Positions 44,267-55,560 of a stretch of DNA of 64,000 nt are shown piece by piece. How positions within the stretch are numbered: the first letter of the stretch is position 1; every line of letters starts with the position of its first letter. Position numbers and translations under genes: made by a program. Source of the DNA: Tethya wilhelma (lineage: Eukaryota > Porifera > Demospongiae > Tethyida > Tethyidae); assembly GCA_964030475.1 (NCBI GenBank), contig CAXIPT010000023.1, positions 110,423 to 174,422 on the forward strand, in the 5' to 3' direction. The notes beneath the pieces were generated by a model, which was not told the origin of the DNA, did no database searches, and saw only the letters and a list, made by a program, of their open reading frames with translations.

Positions 44267-45700
44267 ATGTCAACAAATCCCTTGATGCAGCCTCAAAGAT
44301 TGGACAAAGCTCAGGATCCTCCAGTCCAGGTATAATCTTCCAATGTGACTGAAACTTGCTTTTATTTTAGTTACGTGTATATATCTATAGATGTCAACAA
44401 GTCCCGTTGATGCAGCCTCAAAGATTGGAGAAAGCTCAGGATCCTCCAATCAAGGTATAATCTTGCAATGTGACTATTGTTAGTCAGGGGCGGATACAGA
44501 AAAATGAATAGGGGGGGGGCTAGGAAAAATTAAACAAAGTAGGGGGGTCTGGGGGCATCCTCCCCCAGGAAAATTTTGAAATTTCAAACCTCTAAGATGA
44601 CTTCTGGCAGCTTTTGAGACCATACAGTAGTTTGTTGAATTAACCTTCAAGTATACTCGTTTATTTCACGAGTTGCTTACCTTTCTGAATAGCTGCTCCC
44701 ACTACTTCTGAGAAGAGAACCTGGGCCTCTTGGTTGGCTCGCAGACTAACTTTAAGTCTTCAATCCCGCCTTCAATAGTTCTATTGACCTTTTCAGTAGG
44801 AAATGACCCTTGTACTTTGTACTTAGATCTAGAACTATTGACCACACCCACAACATTGAGAGCGTTCTCGCGCTTGCAAAAAGAAGCAGACGTCCAGCAG
44901 TCTCAGACTCTGAGAGAGCCTAACTAGCATACTATCATGGCTGAAGGTCAAGGGGGGGGCTACAGCCCCTGTAGCCCTCCCCCTCTATCCGCCCCTGTTA
45001 GTATATCCCATACAGAGCCTATTCCAATGCATGATACAACAAGTGTTTCTACCATAGATCTAACAGTGTCTACACCTGAAATTACTGTCAAAACATCACC
45101 TAAAGACATTCTGGGAGCTGTTCATAGTAATTCTGTATCCAATCCATATCTTTGTGAAGAATCTGTGCTTCCACCAACCCTACCCTATCCATCTTATAGT
45201 CCTCCTAGATGATTTAACTTGTTTACCCCAGCTATCAGCTGACGCCATACGTAGCTTCCATATATATATCATCCTTTCCTGGAGCTATGACTGATGTAAG
45301 CTCACGTAACAATATATACACATATTTCGAGACTAAGTATAATATTTTATGCTGATAACTATAAACTTTTGTCAGGAATTTTTTGATGACAGTTACTCTG
45401 TTTCATCAGCATTGCCAGCAATGCCCCATAGAACTGAGGACATTCGGTGAGTGGCCGTATTTACGTTTGAATGTTCAATTATTTCGAAATGCTGATATTT
45501 CATATTACGCTTAGCCACACCCCCAATTCTAACGTGACGTCATAGTCAGGTCTTAGCAATGTAGCTAGCTTGCTAGCTGAAGTAGAGTCACCCAGCTAAA
45601 GCTGAGGTGGTCAAATCAGGACAGAAACTGAAGAACATGGTCCTTACTTATTCTAGAGATCGTCAAACAAGACTCAATAAACTTCAGAGACCACCACAGG
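44267..45700 (+). CDS. Uncharacterised gene fragment with tandemly duplicated exon
   Basis: Exon 44267-44329 (63 bases) is followed by a near-copy at 44391-44454 (64 bases, so it shifts frame). Both begin ATGTCAACAA after CTATAG and end in CAG/AAG|GTATAATC. After an inserted element, the exon beginning about 45021 reads PIPMHDTTSVSTIDLTVSTP and ends at TGA 45212. Further exon-like pieces are 45376-45447 (EFFDDSYSVSSALPAMPHRT) and about 45607-45699 (VVKSGQKLKNMVLTYSRDRQ), both with plausible splice borders. No domain is recognised. These may be alternative 3' ends of one gene; the 5' part was not found. Confidence 0.4.
44485..44997. mobile_element. hAT-like non-autonomous element (CAGGGGCGGATA termini)
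   Basis: The left end CAGGGGCGGATAC and the right end TATCCGCCCCTG form 12-bp inverted repeats, flanked by TTAGT on both sides (44480-44484 and 44998-45002). CAGGGGCGGAT ends are typical of hAT MITEs, though hAT duplications are usually 8 bp and only 5 bp are seen here. The element lies in an intron of the fragment gene. It carries G-runs just inside both ends. Confidence 0.8.
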
Positions 45701-46464
45701 CAAGCTTATTCAAGACTCACTCATCATCATCATTTATAACTAAATTTTAGCATGACTTGTATATAGCATCTCAAGATCTTGTAATATGTATATAAGATAG
45801 AACTATGTGCTGTATTTATTATAAATGCCATTGTTCATTATTACAGTAAAGGCTTTTGTATTTACTTCATATAAAATTTAATGATAAAAATGATATGAAA
45901 CTGATTATCTAGAGAACTTACCCGCTGTTCATACTGCCCAGTTTGGCGCCTACACTACACCTCTACGATCCCAGCATAACAAGCTCCAAGCTAGTACCCA
46001 TCCCTGAGTGATCAACCCGCTTTTAAGACTCACAGTTAATCACAAAGGGGGTCCTAGACTGGCCTAGTGCCAGCCCATAAAATAATCACATGGCAGATAC
46101 AGCAACTCAGCTAACACGCATTTAGACTCACAGCCAACCTTGTCGCCAACTGCGTGTGATATGGGAATGCTGCTAAGGTATGCACACACAGTAGAAAAGC
46201 TTTACATTTCTTGAGCTCTCTTTGGCGCCATAGCCTGGGTCTTTACTCTGAACAAACCACCAAGTTGTGACGTTTCAGTGGTGTTACGTGACGTCATAAT
46301 TACTTCCAAAATTGGACTTAGACTCAAAATCATAGGCCATTTTTCTCAACTTAACGGCCAAAAGGGCAAAAATTCACTGGCTGTGCAGGTCATATGTACG
46401 GTATATATGTCATAATAACAAAAAAAAAACGGAACAAAATTGTAATTTTTTTTGAATGGCAGTT
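45701..46464. other. Stretch with no recognisable gene
   Basis: Mixed AT-rich sequence; no exon chain, repeat terminus or RNA gene is evident. Confidence 0.5.
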
Positions 46465-46698
46465 TAAAGGGGGGCTGACATGCAAAATTTTTTTTGCACC
46501 AAAATGTAGTTTAAGTGGTGTAAGTTAGAGGAAAAATAGTTAAAAAAATCACAAAAAATTCTAAAGCAGTAAAAACTTGCATGATCATGAGGTGAGCTGA
46601 ATCCACCAGGAAAGGCAAATTTCTGTATTTCCTGTTTGGGTGGAGCTACTACGTGACGTCACGGGGGGAACGTTCTCTACGCGTTTAGTAGCTATCTA
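46465..46698 (+). promoter_or_regulatory. Conserved promoter of Ser/Asp-rich gene, copy 1, with CRE site
   Basis: It starts sharply at TTAAAGGGGGGCTGACATGC and is nearly identical to 51253-51481 and 52981-53214. It contains TGACGTCA (46654-46661), the consensus cAMP-response element, 45 bases before the ATG. Confidence 0.6.
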
Positions 46699-46961
46699 AT
46701 GGCTGAACACAGCTCTTCCTCGAGCCACAGCTCTGCCATTGGCAGCGACAGCGATGATTCAAGTGCAAGCAGTAATGTTTTGAGCCTTGGTTATTCATCC
46801 TCTCCCTTTGAAAGCCACAACAGTGCTTCAGATAGTGATGAAAGTTCACACAGAATTGAGCCATACTTGTATGAGCCATCTGCTGGAAGTGACAGCAGTG
46901 GAGACTCTGGCGATTCATCTGACGAAGATGCAAGACGGGATAGGGTAGGAAACACAGATTG
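46699..46961 (+). CDS. Ser/Asp-rich first exon of P2X7-C-like transposon gene, copy 1
   Basis: MAEHSSSSSHSSAIGSDSDD opens an acidic, Ser-rich exon ending VGNTDW at a GTAAGT donor. The same exon occurs at 53215-53477 (intact) and 51482-51740 (frameshifted). The next exon is missing because a hAT-like terminus begins at 47002. Confidence 0.65.
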
Positions 46962-47001
46962 GTAAGTCTTTCAGCTATAATTTTAGTTTATAAATATTTA
47001 T

Positions 47002-47195
47002 CAGTGGCGGATCTAGGATTTTATATAGGGGGGATCTAACCAATGCGCGCGCAGAGCGCGCGGAAAATTTTTGGGTAACCACGCCCACTTCCGGTTTTAA
47101 AATCCGCCCCTTTTGCGTGCGTGCAGCTAAAATTTTGCTAGATCAGGGCCTGAATGGCGAAAAAACGACAAGACACAGACAGAAACTCTACTATC
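47002..47195. mobile_element. hAT-like terminus, truncated at assembly join
   Basis: CAGTGGCGGATCTAGGATTT is a typical hAT MITE start, followed by a GCGCGCGCAGAGCGCGC inverted motif. The element is cut at the 'n' of 47196; no right end was found. Confidence 0.6.
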
Positions 47196-47196
47196 N

Positions 47197-47971
47197 ATCA
47201 AGTGAATCATGCTTTTCATCATATACATGTGTGCCCACAATCGCAGTTGATCACCACTGTACTTGTCTTTGTGTTTTTCACGAAGTGTATCCTCAATCAC
47301 CTCAACCTGAGCCATTTTATCTATGTGCTTGTCATATGACTTCCAAGAAACCTTTACTATTCGAATCTTCGTTAGGACATATAGTACCTCGAGTTGTTTC
47401 CAGTGATGGACCAAAACACCACAATGTAATTTCGTAGGGCTTTCTCTTATGACAACTGTACATCTGATCTAGATCGGTACTTGACGATAGCCATCTCTGC
47501 TTACCACGGAGTCTATGCCCTGGCTCAATATATCCTAATTGTGTGATGGGATCACCAATCGTTCAGCTAACATTTGTTTCTTCAATTCCTCAACAGTTTG
47601 AAACTTTTGCTTTGATGTCAACTGGACAATTTCAAATTCTGATTTCTTTTTAGGATTGCAAACTTTGATTGAATAGTTGTATGATGCAGATGAGGTAACA
47701 GTAGTCACTGGTTGAGTTGAGTCTTGATTGTGCTGTATGTGCCAAACTACCAATCACCTATATAATTATTGAAATTACATAAAGATACTTTGTGTATGTA
47801 GTCTTGCAGTCCCCATAAAAGTAACAATTGTCCAAAATTTGTGTCAGTATGGATGTGCGTTAATTAGAGGGAAATCATGTAGCTTACCTTCACAATCACA
47901 GGGCTTTGTGACAGTGTTGTGCCAACGTTAATGGAACAACCACCATCATTGCTTGAGCTCGAACAAGCCAT
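47197..47971 (-). pseudogene. Minus-strand transposon-type gene, 5' exons, broken
   Basis: Exon 1 (47971-47888) encodes MACSSSSNDGGCSINVGTTL and ends AAG|GTAAGC. A second segment (about 47753-47535) reads IKVCNPKKKSEFEIVQLTSK, resembling the small N-terminal modules of sponge and cnidarian transposon-derived proteins. After a 1-base shift at the TAG, GYIEPGHRLRGKQRW and DLDQMYSCHKRKPYEITLW follow. A last segment (47330-47197) reads VIEDTLREKHKDKYSGDQLR. It ends at the 'n' of 47196. I recognise the set as a repeated invertebrate family but cannot name its enzyme. Confidence 0.5.
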
Positions 47972-48520
47972 CTTTCGCGGTGCCTAAAAGTCGCACTGTA
48001 TTTGCTTGAGACACTCTACAGAGAACTTGAACTTGTCTTCGCTTCGTGACACATGGCATGCATGATAAGTCAAGTCCCCTCCCCTTTCACGTGCACGCTT
48101 TACGCGCACGCGTGCACGCGCGCACGCTAATGTTCAAATGGAAGTGAAATTAGCTGTAGGCGAAACGTTACGAAATTGTATGGAAGGGTCTAATCGTCTA
48201 GTACGCTAAAAAAATTTAGCGTCTTAGGCTTTTTTTGTAGGTAGGCAGCAACGCTTACAAAAGTGATGCTATGGCTATATAGCCTAAATATCCCAGCACC
48301 TACGTAGCAACATTGAAGCTTGTCTCTCTAAAGGCTGTAGAGAAAACATCAATGTAAACATCATAATCATGATCGCGTGACCTCTAGTTGTTTAGCTACT
48401 GCTACAGCCACACTCCTTCAAGAGTTGCAACTCAAACTTTGTATTTTAGTAGAGAGGTACTTTACCTATTTGTGGAGGAAGTTCAGAGTTCAGTGCTTAG
48501 ACTCTTTGTCTAAACAATAG
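47972..48520. other. Upstream flank, no gene
   Basis: Contains a GC-rich ACGCGCACGCGTGCACGCGC run (48110-48126) about 140 bases upstream of the minus-strand ATG, compatible with a promoter. Nothing else is recognised. Confidence 0.4.
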
Positions 48521-48522
48521 CG

Positions 48523-49390
48523 CTAAAGGTCATAGTACGCAAAAGTGCATACTTCGCGTTTAAAAATTGAACATTTTAGTACGCACAAGTGCGTACTAAG
48601 CTTACTAACCTCATTTTCAGCATACTGTAAGTAGCTTAGGGATTTGTTTTCATCTTGTTTCCCTTCTTGTTGAATTCTTACAAGGATATTTGTTATCATT
48701 TGCTCTGAATTGTAATTTGACGTTGACCTGAGATAGATTTCACTTAGTTGAATATTCATTCCTGTAACTCAGTGTACAGTGAGCTAGGGGAGATGAGGCG
48801 ATTGATGAGTGGTGAATGGTATGTTATAGCGTGCAAGTATCTGCCAAACATTCTTGATTTAGTGACTGCTTTAGGGTTGCTAAATACTTCTCTGCATAGC
48901 ATGCAGTGCACAAACGTAATGTTTTGGAATCGAAGTATTTGAATCCTTGTCCTATTCTCAGATTTACCATAGAGAACTTCACAGATCGCTGTAGAAGTCC
49001 TAAACACTTCTCTAAGTTTTGAGGATGGTTGAGTTTGTTTCAAAGGAATGTAAATTAGTAATCTGAGCACCTCAGTGTGTCTTTTGTCAGGTGTCCTTCT
49101 TTGATACCCTTAAGCTTCTCTAATGATTCTCCACTTGTTATTACCATTGCCTCATTAATGATATTGCTAAGGTGACCCTTTAAGTTGTGCAATGGCTCAA
49201 TCGGACTAATTTCATGGTTCAAGGATTTCAATGAAGCCTTAGGGGTCGGCTATAAAAGAGCTGGAACATCATTTAGTCCTTGCCTTAGCTCATTGAAGTC
49301 ATCTATTAGTTGTGGTTTTAGCTTTCCACGTGTGTTTACTCCTCTTGCATCTAGCTCTTTTCTACCAGCAATTCATCCAATGGATTGATA
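48523..49390 (-). pseudogene. Minus-strand transposon-type gene, internal fragment
   Basis: Segment 49070-48756 reads GRYLHAITYHSPLINRLISP near its end. Segment 48745-48523, after a 1-base shift, reads NIQLSEIYLRSTSNYNSEQM. These resemble the conserved core of a large invertebrate family in which a short helical tract (YHSPLINR) precedes an S-S-Y-x-x-E-Q motif. Sequence above 49080 has many stops. Likely related to the 47-48 kb fragment on the same strand. Confidence 0.45.
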
Positions 49391-50640
49391 CCTGCATGTA
49401 TACAATTTTAGTAGGATTTTGCATTAACCGATTATACGCTGAATTCTTTTGAAGTGAATGACGTCATACGGCGAAATTAAAATTTTAAATTTTTAGTAGC
49501 TACGCCTTCTTTTTGTTTTTCTTCTAAAAAAAAGATTAGGCAAACCTTTTTATATGATACAGCTAAGCAACAATCAAGCTTACTATACTCCAGGTCTTGT
49601 TGCTTAGTGAAGCTTTTGCTAGTAAAAACAGCCTAACATACGGGAGGGTCAAATACGCTAGGATATAACCGCACGTATAAAGCTTTTTTTCCAGCTAGCC
49701 AGCAACGCTTACAAAAGCGATACTATAGATATATAGCCTAACTATCCCTGAACCTACGTAGCAAGTTTCAAGCTTATCCTCTGCAGGGTTGTAGAAAAAA
49801 CGTCGATCTAAAGTCGCCCATCGTGATTGCGAAGATCGTGACCGTTAGTCGCTCAACGACGAGTAGCGCCACGCCTTACTAGCAGTTCTAAGTCTGACTT
49901 GACATTTTAGTAGTGTAGACCCTTACCTATTCGTATATAAAGTTTAAAGTTCAGGGCTGATTGCTTAGCTTGCAAAATAGTCGCTAGTGCAGCCTTGACG
50001 CAATTTTGCGTCAACCGCGGTTTGAAACACCCACGCGGATGACGTGATTTAGCGTCAACCGCAGGTAATCGGTTAATTTAGTGTTGTCTTTTTTTTTTAA
50101 TTTCTTTTTTAAGTACTTTTTCGGGTTTACCATAACTGTGGCTAACGAAGGCCTGCAAATAGCCTGGGGCTAATGAACAGAGGTTCCCCGGGACCGACGG
50201 CTTTACATCCCTTCCGAAGGATGCGGTGAAATTCACCTCCTCATTTTTTGGGGTGGAGCTGAGTTAACTCCTAGGCAGAGCTCGAAAGAGAAAATGGGAA
50301 ACAAATACCTGTGGCTCTAGAGGGACTCGAACTGCCTACCCACAGGTTGGGAGTCTGGAGGTACATATATAAGGCTAAAGTCTGTTGTGTTTGCTGGAAA
50401 CTGTACAATATAACTGTGGGAAACTTCACAGATTATATAGGGTTCAAATTTGCATGATAACAATCAACATTTAGGGAAAATTTAAAAAAATGAAAATGTG
50501 AATTGAACAACTCCGAGAAAATTTCCTATTAGCTGTATAGTATGTATAAAAAAAGACGGGGGTGGCCTGGTGGCTACTCGCTTCTCACTAAATAATTTTA
50601 GCCCCCACGTGGCTGGCTGTGGTAATATTCAGCATGTACT
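49391..50640. other. Stretch with no supported gene
   Basis: AT-rich sequence with a tRNA-T-arm-like GGCAGTTCGAGTCCC on the minus strand at about 50322-50340, without a matching D-arm or anticodon arm. It may be a SINE relic. No coding exon is seen. Confidence 0.4.
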
Positions 50641-50644
50641 GTAC

Positions 50645-51245
50645 ATTATTTAATTAAGATACGGAGAGTATACGGACTGCCCATAGTTTACATAGCAACA
50701 GGTTTACAACTGTTTTACCAGGAAGCCACGAGTGGAGGCAGGGCTGCTTGCAAGAGCAATATCTGGAAAACTACAACAGCTATGCACACCAAATTTTGAT
50801 ATGCGCTTCCTAGAAAGGCCTAGATACACATGAAGTAGTTAAGTCAAAATTCGCGGAAATTACCAAACGTTCGGTTTTCGCTCGGAGCCTCACATAAGAG
50901 GAATGCCAACAATTTGTTATCAGTGGAGTAGCCTGGAAGAAAAGAACCAGGAGACGGCTACTGGACTCAAGGAGGTGAGCGCTTGCTAGCAGAGAGATAG
51001 ATTCTAGGTATAGTAAGTTCCAAAAACTAAAATAAGCCTCAAAATAACCTGTACGCGATCGCAGTACAGGGAGAGGCAATACTTACGAGTAGAAAGCTAC
51101 TGTATGTAAGCGCTTGGATTAGACAAGCACGTATAAAGCTTTAGCTTACCTTTCTGCCCATGTGCTGTAGCAAAATTCTGAGATCAGTCAGCTTATAGAG
51201 CACTGAGAACATCGAATAAACAATTCATTTTTGTGGCAGCTGCCT
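50645..51245. repeat. Dispersed repeat, copy 1 (GTATACGGAC family)
   Basis: The part 50930-51245 (ACCAGGAGACGGCTACTGGA to CAGCTGCCTAGCTCATTA) is homologous to 54985-55300 in the same orientation. The GGAGAGTATACGGACTGCCC motif at its left is found reversed at 54895. Non-coding. Confidence 0.7.
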
Positions 51246-51252
51246 AGCTCAT

Positions 51253-51481
51253 TAAAGGGGGGCTGACATGCAAAATTTTTTTGCACCAAATGTACTTTAA
51301 GTGGTGTAAGTTAGAGGAAAAATAGTAAAAAAAATCACGAAAAATTCTAAAGCAGTAAAAACCTGCATGATCTGAGGTGAGCTGAATAAAGGCAAATTTC
51401 TGTATTTCCTGTTTGGGTGGAGCTACTACGTGACGTCACGGGGGGAACGTTCTCTACGCGTTTAGTAGCTATCTATTATAA
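51253..51481 (+). promoter_or_regulatory. Conserved promoter, copy 2, with CRE site
   Basis: Same TTAAAGGGGGG start and same CRE octamer (51431-51438), now 51 bases before the ATG because of a small insertion. Confidence 0.6.
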
Positions 51482-52705
51482 ATGGCTGAACACAGCTCTT
51501 CCTCGAGCCACAGCTCTGCCATTGGCAGCGACAGCGATGATTCAAGTGCATGTTTTGAGCCTTGGTTATTCATCCTCTCCCTTTGAAAGCCACAACAGTG
51601 CTTCAGATAGTGATGAAAGTTCACACAGAATTGAGCCATACTTGTGTGAGCCATCTGCTGGAAGTGACAGCAGTGGAGATTCTGGCGATTCATCTGACGA
51701 AGATGCAAGACAGGATAGGGTAGGAAACACAGATTGTTAGTCTTTCAGCTATAATTTTAGTTTATAAATATTTATGACATGGCTGACATAAAATCTCAGG
51801 TGCCAATGTGGTCACTGTGTTGCAATGTCAACTCCAGTTGAGTGTGTTTGCTGCGAAGAAATCTCAGTTGTATGTGACAAAATGGAGGCTGAATCAGACA
51901 CATTCAGTTGTATAACTGAACATGAGGGGTTTGATGCTGTGTGCCTTAATGTTTGGGTTTTACAAACTAGCTTCTTCACCTACCGATATCACTATGGGAC
52001 ACGAGATATACGAGAAACACCACAACATGAGTGAGTTNAATTGTGCACAGGAAGATGTTCGATTCCGACATTGACACCCTGCAGAGCCTCTACAGAAAGG
52101 CTATAGTTGATAACCCTGGAAATCTTGCTGGTATGACCACAGCATGCTGGGCGGTCTACTATCATTACATTTCAACTGATGAGGATCCCCATCATGATTT
52201 TTGCCCTGATGGTGAAGATAGTTGGTGTAAATATCAGCAAGCACTGGCCACTGGTCAGGATACACCATGTGCCCACACCTTAGTTCCTCCTGACTACCGG
52301 GAAGCTGTTGGAAAGATTTTTGAAGACTTGTGTCACGAGTCTTTGCTTAGCAGGTGTTTACTTGGAGCCACCCAGAACAGAAATGAAGCTTTCAATGCCA
52401 TGATCTGGGCACGATGTTCAAAGACAGACTTCTGTGGCACGTCTACTGTTCAACTAGCTACCAGTCTTGCTGTGGTGGTATTCAATAGCGGGAGTCAGGC
52501 ATTGACCCAAGTCATGGACAAGATTGGTATTGAAGCTGGTCCTCTCTGTAGTGCTCACCTCGCTTTGCGAGACAGGACTCAGCTTCATGCAGCAAGTTAT
52601 GTGTCATCAGAGGAGGTGAAGCAGAGGAGGAAGTCGACAAGAAGGAAGAAGAAGAGTGTAGAGGAGGCTAATGTAGAGGTGGAGGGTGTAATGTATGAAG
52701 CTTGA
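51482..52705 (+). pseudogene. Ser/Asp-rich, P2X7-C-like and Mutator-type transposase gene, copy 2
   Basis: Exon 1 (51482-51739) is frameshifted by an 8-base loss near 51549, and its donor is changed from GTAAGT to TTAGTC. Exon 2 (51800-52030) supplies CQCGHC, PVECVCCEEI and CITEHEGFDAVCLN, a pattern matching the zinc-binding C-terminal domain of P2X7-like proteins; it ends in a stop at the 'n' join (52038). The frame 52043-52705 reads DFCPDGEDSWCKYQQALATG, LLGATQNRNEAFNAMIWARC and a basic tail RRKSTRRKKKS. It resembles the Mutator/Kolobok-type transposase catalytic domain, in which SWC-x-x and NRNE are conserved. This last frame is intact. Whether it belongs to the same element across the 'n' is an inference. 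Confidence 0.65.
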
Positions 52706-52980
52706 GGGTTCTAGCTAGGGCTTTCGGTTCTTTTCACTCACAGGGAGAATTCATAATATTCTACTCCAAGTTCAAAGGTCAGTCTAATAGGGAAGTTACT
52801 GTGTGTGTTATTTACCCTCTCCCTGCTTTGTTTTATGCACATGTGCAGCATATATATTATGGATCGAAGAAACCGAGAAGAACTTTCTTGAAAACACTTT
52901 TCCCACTTTTTATTGCTTCTTTTGATAATCACTATTTCCTAAGTCTGGAAGTGTTCTAACTTGCTTATAGTTTAATGTAT
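52706..52980. other. 3' flank of the transposase frame
   Basis: Non-coding sequence between the TGA at 52703-52705 and the TTAAAGGGGGG boundary of copy 3. Confidence 0.5.
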
Positions 52981-53214
52981 TTAAAGGGGGGCTGACATGC
53001 AAAAATTTTTTTGCACCAAAATGTACTTTAAGTGGTGTAAGTTAGAGGAAAAATAGTAAAAAAAATCACAAAAAATTCTAAAGCAGTAAAAACTTGCATG
53101 ATCTGAGGTGAGCTGAATCCACCAGGAAAGGCAAATTTCTGTATTTCCTGTTTGGGTGGAGCTACTACGTGACGTCACGGGGGGAACGTTCTCTACGCGT
53201 TTAGTAGCTATCTA
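52981..53214 (+). promoter_or_regulatory. Conserved promoter, copy 3, with CRE site
   Basis: Third TTAAAGGGGGGCTGACATGC copy; CRE octamer at 53170-53177, 45 bases before the ATG, as in copy 1. Confidence 0.6.
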
Positions 53215-53683
53215 ATGGCTGAACACAGCTCTTCCTCGAGCCACAGCTCTGCCATTGGCAGCGACAGCGATGATTCAAGTGCAAGCAGTAATGTTTTGAG
53301 CCTTGGTTATTCATCCTCTCCCTTTGAAAGCCACAACAGTGCTTCAGATAGTGATGAAAGTTCACACAGAATTGAGCCATACTTGTATGAGCCATCTGCT
53401 GGAAGTGACAACAGTGGAGATTCTGGCGATTTATCAGACGAAGATGCAAGACGGGATAGGGTAGGAAACACAGATTGGTAAGTCTTTCAGCTATAATTTT
53501 AGTTTATAAATATTTATGACATGGCTGACATAAAATCTACAGGTGCCAGTGTGGTCACTGTGTTGCAATGTCAACTCCAGTTGAGTGTGTTTGCTGCAAA
53601 GAGTGTATGACAAAATGGAGGCTGAATCAGACACAGTCAGTTGTATAACAGAACATGAGGGGTTTGATGCTGTGTGTAGGGTG
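53215..53683 (+). pseudogene. Ser/Asp-rich plus truncated P2X7-C-like gene, copy 3
   Basis: Exon 1 (53215-53477) is intact with a GTAAGT donor. Exon 2 starts at 53543 (CQCGHCVAMSTPVECVCC) but loses about 12 bases near 53600, which moves the frame. It breaks off after GFDAVC at 53683, where unrelated sequence begins. Confidence 0.65.
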
Positions 53684-54404
53684 TCCACGCTAGAAAAGCT
53701 ACCTCAGCGATTTGGAACTTTGAGTGATTATACATACAAAACAACTTAATAGAAGTAACCAGAAAAAATTTTAAGCTAAAATACCAATTGCTTTTGCAAG
53801 GAGCAGCCTCCAAAGTCTGACTACATTGTCCGCGCAACTACGTGCAGATTGCAATTTTTGGCGTTCTTATTAACGCACGGGTTCAAAGGGGAATTTCAAA
53901 CTCAGTACACTGCGACAAGAAGTGTAAGTGTGCACAGAGCTTCTTCACTTCAAGGTAAACAGGTTAGAGTACATTTAGACCTAGTTCTAGCTTCTTAGCT
54001 AAACCAAGAGTGCCAATTGTGATGAGATCCTATTGCGATGAAATGTGCATGCGGTTATTTGTGGTGCTGAAAAAAAAGAAGTACCAGGGTGTTTGCTCTC
54101 CTCACCATATTTTTGTGTAGTAGCATAGTCTATGTATCTATGGTAATGAGAAGAAGGGTAACTGCCACTTGTAACCACCTGCTGAAACTGATCTTTCTAC
54201 ACTATGGCATTTTATGTAGTTACCAGCACCAACTTCAGATCTACCTGCCATTTGTTATCTCAATACAGGCTGCTCAGATGAGTGTACAGCAGTAGAATGT
54301 CTGAATTATCTACTACTAATCATGTGACAGCATCCAAAGGTGATAATTAATGACAAATCTATGTACGTGTTTAGTACCATCAGGTTCTCTCCGCAGTGCC
54401 AACC
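53684..54404. other. Stretch with no recognisable gene
   Basis: Unrelated AT-rich sequence begins at GTGTCCACGC. No exon chain, RNA gene or clear repeat terminus is seen. Confidence 0.4.
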
Positions 54405-54575
54405 ATGTCTGATATTGAAGGGTTAAAACTACAAGTTGAGCATCTAGTGGCTCTTGTTCAAAAGCTAACATCTGAGTTCAGAGCTGTCAAGGCTAAACTA
54501 GAAGAGTCAAGAGGCGAATTTAATAGTATTCTTGAAACTTTGAAGGATGTTTTAGAAGTGGACACAATGTCATAG
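54405..54575 (+). CDS. Small coiled-coil ORF
   Basis: ATG at 54405 begins MSDIEGLKLQVEHLVALVQK and the 56-codon frame ends at TAG 54573-54575. Leu/Val spacing and charge pattern suggest a short coiled coil. It has no recognised family. It may be a complete small gene or the first exon of a lost transposon protein. It lies 50 bases from a converging minus-strand exon. Confidence 0.4.
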   Translation: MSDIEGLKLQVEHLVALVQKLTSEFRAVKAKLEESRGEFNSILETLKDVLEVDTMS

Positions 54576-54627
54576 GTAGAAATAGTATATACAATGGTTG
54601 AGTTTATTATTTTTAACGTTAAGCTAG

Positions 54628-54890
54628 CTAACTTAACAAAATTATATCTCCATTAAAAAAATCAATTGTCAGGTCAAAACAACATACTTCCTCTTCTCCA
54701 TCAAATTCAATAACGTGTGTCTTTTCCCTAACTTTATAGTCAATTACTGTTCCTGCATACCAAGTAAAGTTCTGTCTTTCATCTTGAAACCTTTGTTTGA
54801 TTTTTTTCCCCACAAGGGTAGTAGGCTGCTTGAGGAAGTGAGCGAACTCAGATGGTATATTTGATAAAGTTGTTGCTAGGTAAACTATGG
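54628..54890 (-). pseudogene. C-terminal exon with tudor-like chromatin-binding pattern
   Basis: The minus frame reads FLKQPTTLVGKKIKQRFQDE, FTWYAGTVIDYKV, THVIEFDGEEEVCCFDLTID and ends FNGDIILLS. The WY-x-G-x-V and acidic E-E-E spacing resembles small tudor/SAWADEE-like modules that end several invertebrate transposon-derived proteins. Its 5' side is cut by a dispersed repeat at about 54891. Probably the tail of the minus-strand family at 47-49 kb. Confidence 0.5.
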
Positions 54891-55560
54891 GCGGTCCGTA
54901 TACTCTCCGTATCATAATTAGATCGTGTACAGCACATGCTGAATATTACCACAAACAGCCACGTGGCTAGAGAAGCTAGTAGCTAGGAAAGAAGACCCAG
55001 GAGAAGACTACTGGACTCGTGGAGGTAAGCACTTGCTAGTAAAGTGGTAGATTCTAGGTAGAGTAACTAAGATAAGCCTCAGAATAACCTGTATGCGATC
55101 GCGTACAGGGTGAGGCAACACCCACGAGCAGAAAGCTGCTCTATGTGGGCGCTTGAATTAGGCAAGCATATCAGAAGCTTTAGCTGATCTCTCTGTGCAT
55201 GTGCTGTACCAAAATTCTGTGAGCAAAAGCCTATAAAGCAGAAATTACACTGAACAATAATTCATTTTTAACAGCAGCTGCCTATCTCATTAATATTCGC
55301 TACGGTCTGTTGCACAGCATAGCAACTGTTCTCCGTGTTAGCAACTAAATAGAAAAGAACTAGGCTGGTATTACTGTCTATATCTCTGCAACTAAAGCAG
55401 CTCCACCCCTCAAATTTTGTGTGGAGCATGCTGAAATGTAGCGCAACCCTTCCGTGCGGTAAAAAAATTTTCGCGCAAAAACGCGAATTGAACTAAAACC
55501 GCATTTTACTCGAAAAACAATAATTTCCCAAACGTCAGGTTTTCGCTTGACAGGTCACAT
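54891..55560. repeat. Dispersed repeat, copy 2 (GTATACGGAC family)
   Basis: Homologous to 50645-51245 with the initial block reversed. It ends near GGTTTTCGCTTGACAGGTCACA, which resembles the terminus of the 1-kb TIR element at 12664. Confidence 0.65.

Noticed and set aside
50300..50400. tRNA gene on the minus strand
   Set aside because: A T-arm-like GTTCGAGTCC is present, but no matching acceptor stem, D-arm or anticodon stem could be drawn; at most a SINE relic.
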